From the NCBI RefSeq assembly GCF_050948175.1, contig NW_027490164.1, forward strand, positions 806,001-870,000: a stretch of 64,000 nucleotides of DNA, in the 5' to 3' direction. This document shows positions 49,780 through 64,000 of the stretch, piece after piece. The notes beneath the pieces are model-generated. The model had not been told where the DNA came from, did not search any database, and was given only the letters and a program-made list of their open reading frames with translations. The stretch is from Xylocopa sonorina (taxonomy: Eukaryota; Arthropoda; Insecta; Hymenoptera; Apidae). A program made the translations under genes and the position numbers. The stretch's first letter is position 1. The number at the start of each line of letters is the position of its first letter.

Positions 49780-52700
49780 ATCTCATTTCTATGCTTCAAG
49801 ATAAGATATAATATTCATTGCGAAGTGTCACGTATACTTCGTACTCACTTCTAAACAATGTAAATGCGACACTTACGTGCTAGGAAATAGCGATTGCAAA
49901 TGTCTACGTATCGAAACAATAGAGTTCTAATGATTCTTAAAACGCGATATCGCATCTCATTTCTATGTTTCGTGATAAGTTATAATAGTAATTGCGAAAT
50001 GTCGCGTATACCTCGTATTCACTTCTAAAGAAAGTAAATGCGACACATCCATGCTAGGAAATAGTGTTTGCATATGTCTACCTACCGTAGCAATAGAGTT
50101 CTAATACTGCTTAAAACGCGATATCGCATCTCATTTCTATGTTTCATGATAAGGTATAATATTCATTGCGAAGTGTCATGTATGCCTCTTATTCACTTCA
50201 AAAGAATGTAAATGCGACACTTCCTTGCTAGGAAATAGCGTTTGCAGATGTCTACGTATCGTAGCAATGGAGATCTAATGCATCTTAAAACGAGATGTCG
50301 CATCTCGTTTCTCTGTTTCATGATAGGATATAATTTTCATTGCGAAGTGTCATTTATACCTCGTATTCACTTCAAAAGAATGTAAATGCGACACTTCCTT
50401 GCTAGGAATTAGCGTTTCCAGATGTCTACGTATCAAAACAATAGAGTTCTAATGATTCATAAAACGCGATATCGCATCTCATTTCTATGTTTCATGATAA
50501 GACATAATATCCATTGCGAAATGTAATGAATACCTCGTATTCGCTTCAAAAGAATGTAAATGCGACACTTCCTTGCTAGGAATTAGCGTTTCCAGATGTC
50601 AACGTATCGAAACAATAGAGTTCTAATGATTCTTAAAACGAGATGTCGCATCTCATTTCTCTGTTTCATGATAAGATATAATATTCATTGCGAAGTGTCA
50701 TGTACACCTCGTATTCACTTCAAAAGAATGTAAATGCGACACCTCGATGCTATGAAATAGCGTTTTCAGATGTCTACGTATCGTAGCAATAGCGTTCTGA
50801 TGCTTCTTAAAACGCGATATCGCATCTCTCTTCTATGTTTCATGATAAGATATAATATTCATTGAGAATTGTCATGCATACCTCGCATTCACTACAAAAG
50901 AATGAAAATGCGACACTTCCATGCTAGAAAATAGCGTCGGCAGATGTCTACGCGTCGAGGCAATAGAGTTCTAATGCTTCTTAGATCGCGATATCGCATC
51001 TCATTTCTATGTTTCATTATAAGATATAATATTCATTGCGAAGTGTCATGTATACCTCGTATTCACATCAAAAGAATGTAAATCCGACTATTCCTTGCTA
51101 GGGCATAGCGTTTGCAGGTGCCTACGTATCGTAGCAATAGTGTTCTAATGCTGCTTATATCGCGATATCGCATCTCATTTCTATGTTCCGTGATAAGTTA
51201 TAATATTCATTCCGAAGTGTCATGTATACATCGAATTCACTTCAAAGGAATCTAAATGCGACATTTCCATGCTAGGAAATAGCCCTTGCAGATATCTCCG
51301 CATTGAGGCAATAGAGTCCTAATGCTTCTTAAAACGAGATGTCGCATTTCATTTCTATGTTTCGTGATAAGATATAATATTCATTGCGAAGTGTCATGCA
51401 TACCTCCTATTCACTCCAAACGAATGTAAATGCGACACTTCCTTGCTAGGAAATAGCGTCTGCAGATGTCTACGCATCGAGGCAGTAGAGTTCTAATGCT
51501 TCATAAAAGGCGATATCGCATCTCATTTCTATGTTTCATTATAAGATATAATATTCATTGCGAAGTGTCATGTATACCTCGTATTCACTTCAAAAGAATG
51601 AAAATGCGACTATTCCTTGCTAGGGCATAGCGTTTGCAGATGCGTACGTATCGTAGCAATAGAGTTCTAATGCTACTTAAATCGCGATATCGCATCTCAT
51701 TTCTATGTTTCGAGATAAGATATAATATTCATTGCGAAGTGTCATGTATACCTCGTATTCACTTCAAAAGAATGTAAATGCGAATCATCCTTGCTAGGAA
51801 ATAACGTTTGCATATGTCTAGGTATCGTAGCAATAGAATTCTAATGCTACTAAAATCGCGATATCGCATCTCATTTATATGTTTCATGATAAGATATAAT
51901 ATTCATTGCGAAGTGACATGTATACCTCGTATTCACTTCAAAAGAATGTAAGTGCGACATTTCCATGCTAGGAAATAGTGTTTGCAGATGTCTCCGCATC
52001 GAGGCCATAGAGTTCTAATTCTTCTTAAAACGCGATATCGCATCTCTCTTTTATGTTTCATGATAAGATATAATATTCATTGCGAAGTGTCATGTACACA
52101 TCGTGTTCACTTCAAAAGAATGTAAATGCGACTATTGCTTGCTAGGAAATAGCCTTTGCAGATGTCTACGTATCGTAGCAATAGAGTTCTAATGCTACAT
52201 AAATCGCGATATCGCATCTCATTTATATGTTTCGAGATAAGATATAATATTCATTGCGAAGTGTCATGTATACCTCGTATTCGCTTCAGAAGAATGTAAA
52301 TGCGAATCTTCCTTGCTAGGAAATAGCGTTTACAGATGTCTAGGTATCGTAGCAATAGAGTTCTAATTCTACTAAAATCGCGATATCGCATCTCACTTAT
52401 ATGTTTCATGATAAGATATAATATTCATTGCGAAGTGTCATGTATACCTCGTGTTCACTACAAAAGAACGTAAATGCGACACTTCCATGCTAGGAAATAG
52501 CGTCTGCAGATGTCTACGCGTCGAGGCAATAGAGTTCTAATGCTTCTTAAAACGCGTTATCGCATCTCAATTCTATGTCACATGATATGATATAATGTTC
52601 ATTGCGAAGTTTCATGTATACCTCGTATTCACTTCAAAAGAATGTAAATGCGACGTTTACATCCTAGGAAATAGCGTTTGCAGATGTCTACGTATCGTAG

Positions 52701-55700
52701 CAAAAGAGTCCCAATGCTTCTTAAAACAAGATGTCACATTTCATTTCTATGTTTGGTGACAAGATATAATATTCATTGCGAAGTGTCATGTATACCTCGT
52801 ATTCACTCCAAACGAATGTAAATGCGACACTTCCTTGCTAGGAAATAGCGTTTGCAGATGCTTGAGTATCGTAGCAATAGGGTTCTAATGCGTCTTAGAT
52901 CGCGATATCGCATCTCATTTCTATGTTTCGTGATAAGTTATAATATTCATTCCGATGTGTCATGTATACCTCGAATTCACTACTAAAGAATGTAAATGCG
53001 ACACTTCCATGCTAGGAAATAGCGTCTGCAGATGTCTACGCGTCGAGGCAATAGAGTTCTAATGCTTCTTAAAACGCGATATCGCATCTCATTTCTATGT
53101 CACATGATAAGATATAATGTTCATTGCGAAGTGTCATGTATACCTGGTATTCCTTTCAAAAGAATGTAAATGCGATACTTCCTTGCTAGGAAGTAGCGTT
53201 GGCGGATGTCTACGCATCGAAGCAATTGTGTTATAATGCTTCTTAAAACGAGATACGGCATCTCATTTGTATGTTTCATGATATGATATAATATTCATTG
53301 CGAAGTGTCATGTATACCTCGTGTTTACTACAAAAGAACGTAAATGCGACACTTCCATGCTAGGAAATAGCGTTTGCAGATGTCTACGTATCGTAGCAAT
53401 AGAGTTCTAATGCTACTTAAATCGCGATATCGCACCTCATTCATATGTTTCGTGATAAGATATAATATTCATTGCGAAGTATCATGTATACCTCGTATTC
53501 ACTTCAAAAGAATGTAAGTGCGACACTTCCATGCTAGGAAATAGCGTTTGCAGATGTCTCCGCATCGAGGCCATAGAGTTTTAATGCTTCTTACAACGCG
53601 ATATCGCATCTCTCTTCTATGTTTCATGATATGATATAATCATCATTGGGAAGTGTTATGTATACCTCGTCCGCACTTCAAGAGAATGTAAATACCGCAC
53701 TTCCGTGCTAGGAAATAGTGACTCCCGATGTCTACGTATCGAATCAATAGAGATGTAATGCTCCTTAAAACGCGATATCACATCTCAATTCTATGTTCCA
53801 TGATATGATATAATATTCGTTGGGAAGTGATATGTATGCCCAATCTATACTTCAAAAGAATGAAAATGTCACACTTCCTTGACAGGAAATGCGATTCCAG
53901 ATGTCTACGTTTCGACGCATTAGAGTTCTAATGCTTCTTAGAACGCGATACCCCAACTCATTTTATTGTTTCATGATATGATATAGTATACATTGCGAAG
54001 TGTTATGCATACCTAGTCTACACTTCAAAAGGATGTAATGTCACACTTCCTTGCTAGGAAAATGCGTTTCCAGATGTCTACGTATCGAAGCAATAGTGTT
54101 TTAATGCCACTTTAAACGCGATATAGCATCTCATTTCTATGATTTATGATAAGATATAATATTCATTGCGAAATGTTTTGTATACCTCTTCTACACTTCA
54201 AAAGAATGGAAACGCGACACTTCCTTGGTAGGAAATAGCGTCTGCAGATGTCTACGCGTCGAGGCAATAGAGTTCTAATGCTTCTTATAACAAGATAACG
54301 CATCTCAATTCTATGTCACATGATAAGATATAATGTTCATTCCGAAGTTTTATGTATACCTAGTCTGCACTTCAAAAGAATGTAAAGGCGACACCTCCTT
54401 GCTAGGAAATAGTGTTTCCAGATGTCTACGTAACGATGCAATAGAGTTCTAATGCTTCTTAAAACGCGATATCGCATCTCTCTTCTATGTTTCCTCATAA
54501 GATATAATATTCATTGCGAAGTGTCATGTATACCTCGCAAACACTCCAAACGAATGTAAATGCGACACTTCCTTGCTAGGAAATAGCGTATTCAGATGTC
54601 CACGTATCGTAGCAATAGAGTTCTAATGCTACTTAAATCGCGATATCGCTTCTCATTTCTATGTTTCGTGGTAAGATATAATATTCATTGCGAAGTGTCA
54701 TGTATACCTTGTATTCACTTCAAAAGAATGTAAATGCGACTATTGCTTGCTAGGAAATAGCGCTTTCAGATGTCTACGTATCGTAGCAATAGCGTTCTAA
54801 TGCTACTACAATCGCGATATGACACCTCATTTATATGTTTCGTGATAAGATATAATATTCATTGCGAAGTGTCATGTACACCTCGTATTCACTTCAAAAG
54901 AATGTAAATGCGACACTTCCATGCTAGCAAATAGCGTCTGCAGATGTCTACGCGTCGAGGCAATAAGGTTCTAATGCTTCTTAAAACGCGATATCGCATC
55001 TCACTTCTATGATTCATGATGTGATATAATATTCATTGCGAAGTGTCATGTATACCTCGTATTCACATCAAAAGAATGTAAATGCGACTATTCCTTGCTA
55101 TGATATAGCGCTTGCAGATGCCTACGTATCGTAGCAATAGAGTTCTAGTGCTGCTTAGGTCGCGATATCGCATCTCATTTCTATGCTTCATGATAAGATA
55201 TAATATTCATTGCGAATGGTCATGTATACCTTGTATTCACTTCAAAAGAATGTAAATGCGACTATTGCTTGCTAGGAAATAACGTTTGCAGATGTCTACG
55301 TATCGTGGCAATAGCGTTCTAATGCTACTTCAATCGCGATATGACACCTTATTTATATGTTTCGTCAAAGATATAATATTCATTGCGAAGTGTCGTGGAT
55401 ACATCGTATTCACTTCAAAAGAATGTAAGTGCGACACTTCCATGCTAGGAAATAGCGTTTGCAGATGTCTACGCGTCGAGGCAATAGAGTTCTAATGCTT
55501 CTTAAAACGCGATATCGCATCTCATTTCTATGCTTCATGATAAGATATAATATTCATTGCGAAGTGTCATGTATACCTCGTATTCACTACAAAAGAATGT
55601 AAATGCGAATCTTCCTTGCTAGGAAATAGCGCTTGCAGATGTCTAGGTTTCGTAGCAATAGTGTTCTAATGCTTCTCAAAACGCGATATCGCATCTCATT

Positions 55701-58700
55701 TCTATGCTTCATGATAAGATATAATATTCATTGCGAAGTGTCATGTATACCTCGTATTCACTTCAAAAGAATGTAAATGCGACTATTCCTTGCTAGGAAA
55801 TAGCGTTTGCAGATGCCTACGTATCGTAGCAATAGAGTTCTAATGCCGCTTAGATCGCGATATCGCATCTCATTTCTATGTTTCGTGGTAAGTTATAATA
55901 TTCATTCCGAAGTGTCATGTAAACCTCGAATTCACTGCAAAAGAATGTAAATGCGACTATTGCTTGCTAGGAAATAGCGTTTGCAGATGTCTACGTATCG
56001 TAGCAATAGAGTTCTAATGCTTCTCAGAACGCGATATTGCCTCTCATTTCTATGTTTCCTCATAAGATATAATATTCATTGCGAAGTGTCACGTACACCT
56101 CGTATTCACTTCAAAAGAATGTAATTGCGACACTTCCATGCTAGGAAATAGCGTCTGCAGATGTCTACGCGTCGAGGCAATAGAGTTCTAATGCTTCTTA
56201 AAACGCGATATCGCATCTCACTTCTATGTCTCATGATAAGATATAATTTTCATTGCGAAGTGTCAAGTATACCTCGTATTCACTTAAAAAGAATGTAAAT
56301 GCGACACTTCCTTGCTAGGGCAATGCGTTTGCAGATGCCTACGTATTGTAGCAATAGAGTTCTAATGCTTCTTAGATCGCGATATGGCATCTCATTTTTA
56401 TGTTTCGTGATGAGTTATAATATTCATTCCGAAGTGTCATGTAAACCTCAAATTGATTTCAAAAGAATGTAAATGCGACTATTGCTTGCTAGGAAACAGC
56501 GTTTGCAGATGTCTCCGCATCGAGGCCATAGAGTTTTAATGCTTCTTACTACGCGATATCGCATCTCATTTCTATGCTTCATGATAAGATATAATATTCA
56601 TTGCGAAGTGTCATGTATACCTCGTATTCACTTCAAAAGAATATAAATGCGACACTTCCATGCTAGGAAATAGGGTCTGCAGATGTCTACGCGTCGAGGC
56701 AATAAGTTTCTAATGCTTCTTAAAACGCGATATCGCATCTCACTTCTATGATTCATGATAAGATATAATATTCATTGCGAAGTGTCATGTATACCACGTA
56801 TTCACTTCAAAAGAATGTAAATGCGACTATTCCTTGCTAGGAAATAGCGTTTGCAGATGCCTACGTATCGTAGCAATAGAGTTCTAATGCTTCTCAAAAC
56901 GCGATATCGCCTCTCATTTCTATGTTTCCTCATAAGATATAATATTCATTGCGAAGTGTCATGTACACCTCGTATTCACTACCAAAAGAATGTAAATGCG
57001 ACACTTCCATGCTAGGAAATAGCGTATTCAGATGTCTACGTATCGTAGCAATAGATTTCTAATGCTACTTAAATCGCGATGTCGCATCTCTTTTCTATAT
57101 TTCGTGATAAGATATAATATTCATTGCGAAGTGTCATGTATACCTCGAATTCACTCCAAAAGAATGTAAGTGCCACATTTCCATGCTAGGAAATAGCGTT
57201 TGCAGATGCCTACATATCGTAGCAATAGAATTCTAATGCCACTTAAATCGCGATATCGCATTTCTCTACTATGTTACATGATAAGATATAATTTTCATTG
57301 CAAAGTGTCATGCATACCCCGTATTCACTTCAAAAGAATGTAAATGCGAATCTTCCTTGCTCGGAAATAGCGTTTGCAGATGTCTACGTATCGTAGCAAT
57401 AGAGTTCTAATGCTTCTCAAAACGCGATATCGCCTCTCATTTCTATGTTTCCTCATAAGATATAATATTCATTGCGAAGTGTCATGTACACCTCGTATTC
57501 ACTTCAAAAGAATGTAAATGCGACACTTCCATGCTAGGATATAGCGTATTCAGATGTCTACGTATCGTAGCAATAGATTTCTAATGCTACTTAAATCGCC
57601 ATGTCGCATCTCATTTCTATATTTCGTGATAAGATATAATATTCATTGCGAAGTGTCATGTATACCTCGTATTCACTTCATAAGAATGTAAATGCCACTA
57701 TTGCTTGCTAGGAAATAGCGTTTGCACATGTCTACGTATCGTAGCAATAGAATTCTAGTGCTTCTTGAAACGCGATATCGCATCTCTCTTCTATGTTTCA
57801 TGATAAGATATAATGTTCTTTGCGAAGTGTCATGTATACTTCGTATTCACTTCAAAAGAATGTAAATGCGAATCTTCCCTGCTAGGACATAGCGTTTGCA
57901 CATGGCTACGTATCGTAGCAATAGAGTTCTAATGCTTCTTGAAACGCGATATCGCATCTCTCTTCTATGTTTCACGATAAGATATAATGTTCTTTGCGAA
58001 GTGCCATGTATACTTCGTATTCACTCCAAAAGGATGTAAATGCGACACTTCGATGCTAGGAAATAGCGTCTGCAGATGTCTCCGCATCGAGGCCATAGAG
58101 TTCTAATGCTTCTCAAAACGCGATATCGCATCTCATTACTATGCTTCATGATAAGATATAATATTCATTGCAAAGTGTCATGTATACCTCGTATTCACTT
58201 CAAAAGAATGTAAATGCGAATCTTCCTTGCTAGGATATAGCGCTTGCAGATGTCTACGTTTCGTAGCAATAGTGTTCTAATGCTTCTCAAAACGCGATAA
58301 CGCATCTCTCTTCTATGTTTCATGATAAGATATAATATTCATTGCGATGTGTCATGTATACCTCGCATTCACTACAAAAGAATGAAAATGCGACTATTCC
58401 TTGCTAGGGCATAGCGTTTGCAGATGCCTACGTATAGTAGCAATAGAGTTCTAATGCTTCCTAGATCGCGATATCGCATCTCATTTTTATGTTTCGTGAT
58501 AAGTTATAATATTCATTCCGAAGTGTCATGTAAACCTCGAATTCAATTCAAAAGAATGTAAATGCGACTATTGCTTGCTAGGAAATAGCGTTTGCAGATA
58601 TCTCCACATCGAGGCAATAGGGTTCTAATGCTTCTTAAGACGCGATATCGCAACTCACTTATATGTTACATGATAAGATATAATGTTCATTGTGAAGTGT

Positions 58701-61700
58701 CATGTATACCTCGTATTCACTTCAAAGGAATGTAAATACGAATCTTCCTTGCTAGGAAATAGCGTTTGCAGATGTCTACGTATCGTAGCAATGGAGTTCT
58801 AATGCTTCTCAAAACGCGATATCACATCTCATTTCTATGCTTCATGATAAGATATAATATTCATTGAGAAGTGTCATGAATACCTCGTATTCACTACAAA
58901 AGAATGTAAATGCGAATCTTCCTTGCTAGGAAATAGCGCTTGCAGATGCCTACGTTTCGTAGCAATAAAGTTCTAATGCTACTTAAATCGCGATATGACA
59001 CTTCATTTATATGTTTCGTGATAAGATATAATATTCATTGCGAAGTGTCATGTATACCTCGTATTCACTTCAAAACAATGTAAGTGCGACACTTCCATGC
59101 TAGGAAATAGCGTTTGTAGATGTCTCCGCATCGATGCCATAGAGTTCTAATGCTTCTTAAAACGCGATATCGCATTTCTCTTCTATGTTTCATGATAAGA
59201 TATAATATTCACTGCGAAATGTCATGTATACCTCGCATTCACTACAAAAGAATGAAAATGCTACACTTCCATGCTAGGAAATAGCGTATTCAGATGTCTA
59301 CGTATCGTAGCAATAGAGTTCTAATGCTACTTAAATCGCGATATCGCTTCTCACTTCTATGTTTCATGATAAGATATAATATTCATTGCGAAGTGTCATG
59401 TATACCTCGTATTCACTTCAAAAGAATGTAAATGCGACTATTCCTTGCTAGGAAATAGCGTTTGCAGATGTCTACGTATCGTAGCAATAGAGTTCAAATG
59501 CTTTTCAAAACGCGATATCGCATATCATTTCTATGTTTCGTGATAAGGTATAGCATTCATTGTGAAGTGATGTGTATACCTCTTATTCACTTGAAACGTA
59601 TGTAAATGCGACACTTCCTTGCTAGGAAATAGCGTTTGCAGTTGTCTTCATATCGAAGCAATTGAGTTCTAATTCTTCTTAAATCGCAATATCGCACCTC
59701 ATCTCTATTTTCATGATAAGATATAATATTCGTAGTGCAGTGTTATGTATTCTCGTCTACACTTCAAAAGAATGTAAATGCGACACATACTTGCTAGGAA
59801 ATAACGTTTGCAGATGTCTACGTACCGAAGCAATAGAGTTATAATGCTTCATATATCGCGATATCGCATCTCATTTCTATGTTTCATGATAAGATATAGT
59901 ATTCATTGTGCAATGTTATGTATACATCGCATTCACTTCAAGAGAATGTAAATGCGACACTTCCTTGCTTGGAAATAGAGCTTGCACATATATACGTATC
60001 GTAGCAATAAAGTTCTAATGCTTCTCAAAACGCGATATCGCATCTCATTTCGATGTCTCATGATCAGATATAATATTCATTGCGGATTGTCATGTATTCT
60101 CGTCTACACTTCAAAGGAATGTAAAGGCGACACTTCCTTGCTAGGAAATAGCGTTTGCAGATGACTACGTATCGTAGCAGTAGAGTTCTAACGCTTCTTA
60201 GAACGCGATATAGCATATCATTTCTATGTTTGATGATAAGATATAATATTCGTTGCGAAGTCTCATGTATGCCTCCTATTCACTTCAAAAGAATGAAATT
60301 GCGACACTTCCTTGCTGGGAAATAGCGTTTGCAGTTGTCTTCGTATCGTAGAAATAGAGTTCTGACACTTCATAAAACGCGATATCGCGTCTCATTTCTA
60401 TGCTTTATGATAAGATCTATTATTCAATGCGAAGTGTCATGTATTCCTCGTATTCACTTCAAATGAATGTAAACGCGACTCTTCCTTGCTGGGAAATAGC
60501 GTTTGCAGATGTCTTCGTAGCGTAGAAATAGAGTTCTGACACTACTTAAAACGCGATATCGCATCTCATTTCTATGTTTCATGATAAGATATAATATTCA
60601 TTGCGAAGGGTCTTGTATGCCTCGTATTCACTTCAGAAAAATGTAAATGCGACACTTCCTTGCTAGGAAATAGCGTCTCCAGATATCTACGTATCGTAGC
60701 AATAGTGGCCTAAAACATCTTAAAACACGATATCGCATCTCAGTTCTATGTTTCACGATAAGATATATTATTCACTGCGATGTGTCATGTATACCACGCA
60801 CACACTTCAAATGAGTGTAAATGCGACACTTTCTTGCTAGGAAACAGCGTTTGCAAATGTCTATGTATCGAAGCAATAGAGCTCTAATGCTTCTTAAAAT
60901 GAGATATCGCATCTCATTACTACGTTTCATGATAAGATATAATATTCATTGCCATGTTTCACTTACACCTCGTATTCACTTCAAATGAATGTAAATGCGA
61001 CACTTCCTTTCTAGGAAATAGCGTTTGCAGATATCTTCGTATCGTAGCAATAGCGTTCTGACACTTCTTAAAACGCGATATCGCATCTCATTTCTATGTT
61101 TGATGATAAGATATAATATTCGTTGCGAAGTGTCATGTATACCTCGTATTCACTCCAAACGAATGTAAATGCGACACATCCTTGCTAGGAAATAGCGTAC
61201 TCAGATGTCTACGTATCGAAGCAATAGAGTTCTAATGCTACTTAAATCGCGATATCGCATCTCATTCCTATGTTTCGTGATAAGATATAATATTCATTGC
61301 GAAGTGTCATGTATACCTCGCATTCACTTCAAAAGAATGTAAATATGACTATTGCTTGCTAGGAAATAGCGTTTGCAGATGTCTACGTATAGTAGCAATA
61401 GAGTTCTAATGCTTCTCAAAACGCGATATCGCATCTCATTTCTATGTTTCCTGATAAGATATAATATTCATTGCGAAGTGTCATGTACACCTCGTATTCA
61501 CTTCAAAAGAATGTAAATGCGACACTTCCATGCTAGGAAATAGCGTCTGCAGATTTCTACGCGTCGAGGCAGTAGAGTTCTAATGCTTCGTAAAACGCGA
61601 TATCGCATTTCACTTCTATGTTTCATGATAAGATATAATATCCATTGCAAAGTGTCACGTATACCTCCTATTCACTCCAGACGAATGTAAATGCGACACT

Positions 61701-64000
61701 TCCTTGCTAGGAAATAGCGTCTGCAGATGTCTACGCATCGAGGCAATAGAGTTCTGATGCTTCTTAATACGCGATATCGCATCTCACTTCTATGTTTCAT
61801 GATAAGATATAATATTCATTGCGAAGTGTCATGTACACCTCGTATTAACTTCAAAAGAATGTAAATGCGACACTTCCATGCAAGGAAATAGCGTCTGCAG
61901 ATGTCTACGCGTCGAGGCAATAGAGTTCTAATGCTTCTTAAAACGCGATATCGCATCTCACTTCTATGTTTCATGATAAGATATAATATTCATTGCGAAG
62001 TGTCATGTATACCTCGTATTCACTCCAAACGTATATAAATGCGACACTTCCTTGCCAGGAAATAGCGTATTCAGATGCCTACGTATCGTAGCAATAGCGC
62101 TCTAATGCTACTTAAATCGCGATATCACATCTCATTTATATGTTTCGTGATAAGGTATAATATTCATTGCGGAGTGTCATGTATACCTCGTATTCACTCC
62201 AAACGAATGTAAATGCGACACATCCTTGCTAGGAAATAGCGTACTCAGATGTCTACGTATCGTAGCAATAGAGTTCTAATGCTACTTAAATCGCGATATC
62301 GCATCCCATTCCTATGTTTCGTCATAAGATATAATATTCATTGCGAAGTGTCATGTCTACCTCGTATTCACCTCAAAAGAATGTAAGTGCGACACTTCCA
62401 TGCTAGGAAATAGCGTTTGCAGATGTCTACGCGTCGAGGCAATAGAGTTCTAATGCTTCTCAAAACGCGATATCGCATCTCATTTCTATGTTTCCTGATA
62501 AGATATAATATTCATTGCGAAGTGTCATGTATACCTCGTATTCACTCCAAAGGTATGTAAATGCGACACTTCCTTGCTAGGAAATAGCGTATTCAGATGT
62601 CTACGTATCGTAGCAATAGCGTTCTAATGCTACTTAAATCGCGATATCACATCTCATTTATATGTTTCGTCATAAGATATAATATTCATTGCGAAGTGTC
62701 ATGTCTACCTCGTATTCACCTCAAAAGAATGTAAGTGCGACACTTCCATGCTAGGAAATAGCGTTTGCAGATGTCTCCGCATCGAGGCCATAGATTTCTA
62801 ATGCTTCATAAAACGCGATATCGCATCTCCCTTCTATGTTTCATGATAAGATATAATATTCATTGCGAAGTGTCATGTATACCTCGTTTTCACTTCAAAA
62901 GAATGTGAGTGCGACACTTCCATGCCAGCAAATAGCGTTTTCAGATGTCTACGTATCGTAGCAGTAGCTTTCTAATGCTACTTAGATCGCGATATCACAT
63001 CTCATTTGTATGTTTCGTGATAAGATATAATATGCATTGCGAAGTGTCATGTATACCTCGTATTCACTTCAAAAGAATGTAAGTGCGACACTTCCATACT
63101 CGGAAATAGCGTTTGCAGGTGTCTCCGCATCGAGGCCATAGAGTTCTAATGCTTCTTAAAACGCGATATAGCATCTCTCTTCTATGTTTCATGATAAGAT
63201 ATAATATTCATTGCTAAGTGAAATGTATACCTCGTATTCACTTCAAAAGAATGTAAGTGCGACACTTCCATGCTAGGAAATAGCGTCTGCAGATGTCTAC
63301 ACGTCGAGGCAATAGTGTTCTAATGCTTCTTAACGCGATATCGCACCTCACTTCTATGTTTCATGATAAGATATAATATTCATTGCGAAGTGTCATGTAT
63401 ACATCGTATTCACTCCAAACGTATGTAAATGCGACACTTCCTTGCTAGGAAATAGCGTATTCAGATGTCTACGTATCGTAGCAATGGTGCTCTAATTCTA
63501 CTTAAATCGCGATTTCGCATCTCATTTCTATGTTTCGTGATAAGATATAATATTCATTGCAAAGTGTCATGTATAGCTGGTGTTCACTACAAAAGAACGT
63601 AAATGCGACATTTCCATGCTAGGAAATAGCGTCTGCAGATGTCTACGCGTCGAGGCAATAGAGTTCTAATGCTTCTTAAAACGCGATATCGCATCTCAAT
63701 TCTATGTAACATGATAAGATATAATGTTCATTGCGAAGTGTCATGTATACCTCGTATTCACTTCAAAAGAATGTAAATGCGAATCTTCCTTCCTAGCAAA
63801 TAGCGTTTGCAGTTGTCTACGTATCGTAGCAATAGAGTTCTAATGCTTCGCAAAACGCGATATCGCATCTCATTTCTATGCTTCGTGATAAGATACAATA
63901 TTCATTGCGAAGTGTCAGGTACACCTTGTATTCACTACAAAAGTATGTAAACGCGACACTTCCATGCTAGGAAATAGCGTTTGCAGATGCCTACGTATCG

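Larger units (their letters stand above)
49139..64000 (+). repeat. 174-bp satellite array, forward orientation (array 3), runs off the window
   Basis: The array resumes mid-monomer at ATACCTCGTATTCAC (49,139). CATTG landmarks at 49,294, 49,468 and onward to 63,903 fit about 84 monomers at 174 bp. Monomers differ individually. They fall into interspersed classes, with CTACGTATCGTAG or with ACGCGTCGAGG / CGCATCGAGGCC at the same place. No kilobase-scale exact duplication like those in arrays 1 and 2 was noticed, although near-identical neighbours occur (for example around 62.3 and 62.7 kb). The array is cut by the window end at 64,000. Confidence 0.95.

Noticed and set aside
1..64000. Primate alpha satellite or a CENP-B box
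   Set aside because: The period is close to 171 bp, but the sequence is not alpha satellite, and no match to the NTTCGNNNNANNCGGGN core was seen in the consensus.
1..64000. Telomeric repeats (TTAGG or TTAGGG)
   Set aside because: No tandem run of either was seen, so the window is not a chromosome end.

Overview
The window is eukaryotic satellite DNA with almost no coding content. Roughly 56 of the 64 kb consists of a tandem repeat with a 174-bp monomer, which I checked by measuring the spacing of a shared ATTCATTG landmark at many places. AT-rich composition, short GT-AG-like introns and a mariner-like transposon end point to an animal, probably an insect and possibly a hymenopteran. I cannot prove the species from sequence alone. 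No bacterial or phage gene, CRISPR array, rRNA or tRNA is supported.

Layout: (1) about 1-17,280, a forward satellite array. Its left 8.25 kb is a young higher-order repeat (HOR) of 1,685 bp (ten monomers, one cut to 119 bp), followed by two copies of a 1,044-bp six-monomer unit, then older, individually diverged monomers. (2) 17,280-17,990, very decayed forward monomers. (3) 17,990-23,380, a non-satellite island holding a possible two-exon small gene on the minus strand (membrane segment plus coiled coil), a mariner-like terminus, a GC-rich block of unknown origin, and a decayed satellite relic. (4) 23,380-47,555, a satellite array in the opposite orientation. It starts decayed, becomes a homogenised HOR zone at about 25.4-43.0 kb (units of n x 174 + 47 bp marked by a 49-bp partial monomer), and ends in older monomers. 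(5) 47,555-49,139, a second non-satellite island, GC-rich with short tandem repeats and hairpins, sitting exactly where orientation flips back. (6) 49,139-64,000, a forward array of diverged monomers that continues out of the window.

The monomer carries three short dyad symmetries (GCGATATCGC, TTCCTTGCTAGGAA, CTACGTATCGTAG). A HOR satellite with local homogenisation, dyads, orientation switches and older flanks is the architecture expected of a centromeric or pericentromeric domain. That assignment is inference and needs CENH3/CENP-A data. The genes do not form an operon or pathway. The interest of the window lies in the repeat architecture and the two islands at the orientation switches.
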